From Maritimibacter sp. (lineage in GTDB: Bacteria > Pseudomonadota > Alphaproteobacteria > Rhodobacterales > Rhodobacteraceae): a stretch of 6,155 bases of DNA. Below the pieces are notes generated by a model. That model saw only the letters and a list, made by a program, of their open reading frames with translations, was not told the DNA's origin and made no database searches. The DNA lies in the NCBI GenBank assembly GCA_020441225.1, contig JAGRMP010000169.1, forward strand, positions 1 through 6,155. The letters run 5' to 3'. The position numbers and the translations under genes were made by a program. Positions 6,069-6,155 of this stretch are shown here, piece after piece (position 1 is the stretch's first letter; each line of letters starts with the position of its first letter).

Positions 6069-6099
6069 CCGCCCACGCGGCCCGAGGCCGCACCCGGAT

Positions 6100-6155
<56 letters not shown>

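Overview
The window looks like chromosomal DNA from a high-GC alphaproteobacterium, most likely Rhodobacterales or a close relative. The reasons are strong G/C at third codon positions, a TIGR02300-family gene (a family I know as alphaproteobacterial), GC-rich bidirectional terminators with A/T-flanked stems, and a CTTG-type promoter in front of tRNA-Ala. No transposase, integrase, phage gene or CRISPR array is visible. Most of the window is ordinary core or shell genome, and I found no clear undescribed multi-gene system.

Layout from left to right. (1) Positions 1-272 hold the 3' end of a dihydrolipoyl dehydrogenase (E3) gene, followed by a perfect 12-bp-stem terminator. (2) Positions 442-1887 encode an exported protein with two peptidoglycan-binding-like repeats, a Pro/Ala linker and a C-terminal domain I do not recognise. 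A second terminator with exactly the same stem follows it. (3) On the minus strand, a YgjP/SprT-like (DUF45, M48-type) metallopeptidase (3548-2841) is followed after 53 bp by a GntR/FCD regulator (2787-2122). The short gap contains a perfect palindrome, ATGTGATCACAT, inside a possible promoter, so the regulator may control itself. (4) Divergent from the peptidase is a TIGR02300 protein (3746-4084) with a very Asp-rich tail, then a plausible terminator. (5) Positions 4085-4696 are weakly coding at best. They hold a doubtful small ORF (plus strand, with a competing codon-aligned antisense frame) and a three-copy 13-bp tandem repeat. (6) A geranylgeranyl-reductase-family flavoprotein lies on the minus strand (5905-4697). 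(7) Divergent from it, a good promoter leads into tRNA-Ala(GGC), which is cut by the window end.

The genes do not form one pathway. The E3 fragment belongs to 2-oxoacid dehydrogenase metabolism, the PG-binding protein to the envelope, and the flavoprotein probably to isoprenoid reduction. The targets of the GntR regulator are not evident beyond its own promoter. The items most worth a second look are the regulator's operator/promoter arrangement and altered FCD metal site, the unassigned C-terminal domain of the PG-binding protein, the flavoprotein without pathway neighbours, and the 4085-4696 interval with its 13-bp repeats.
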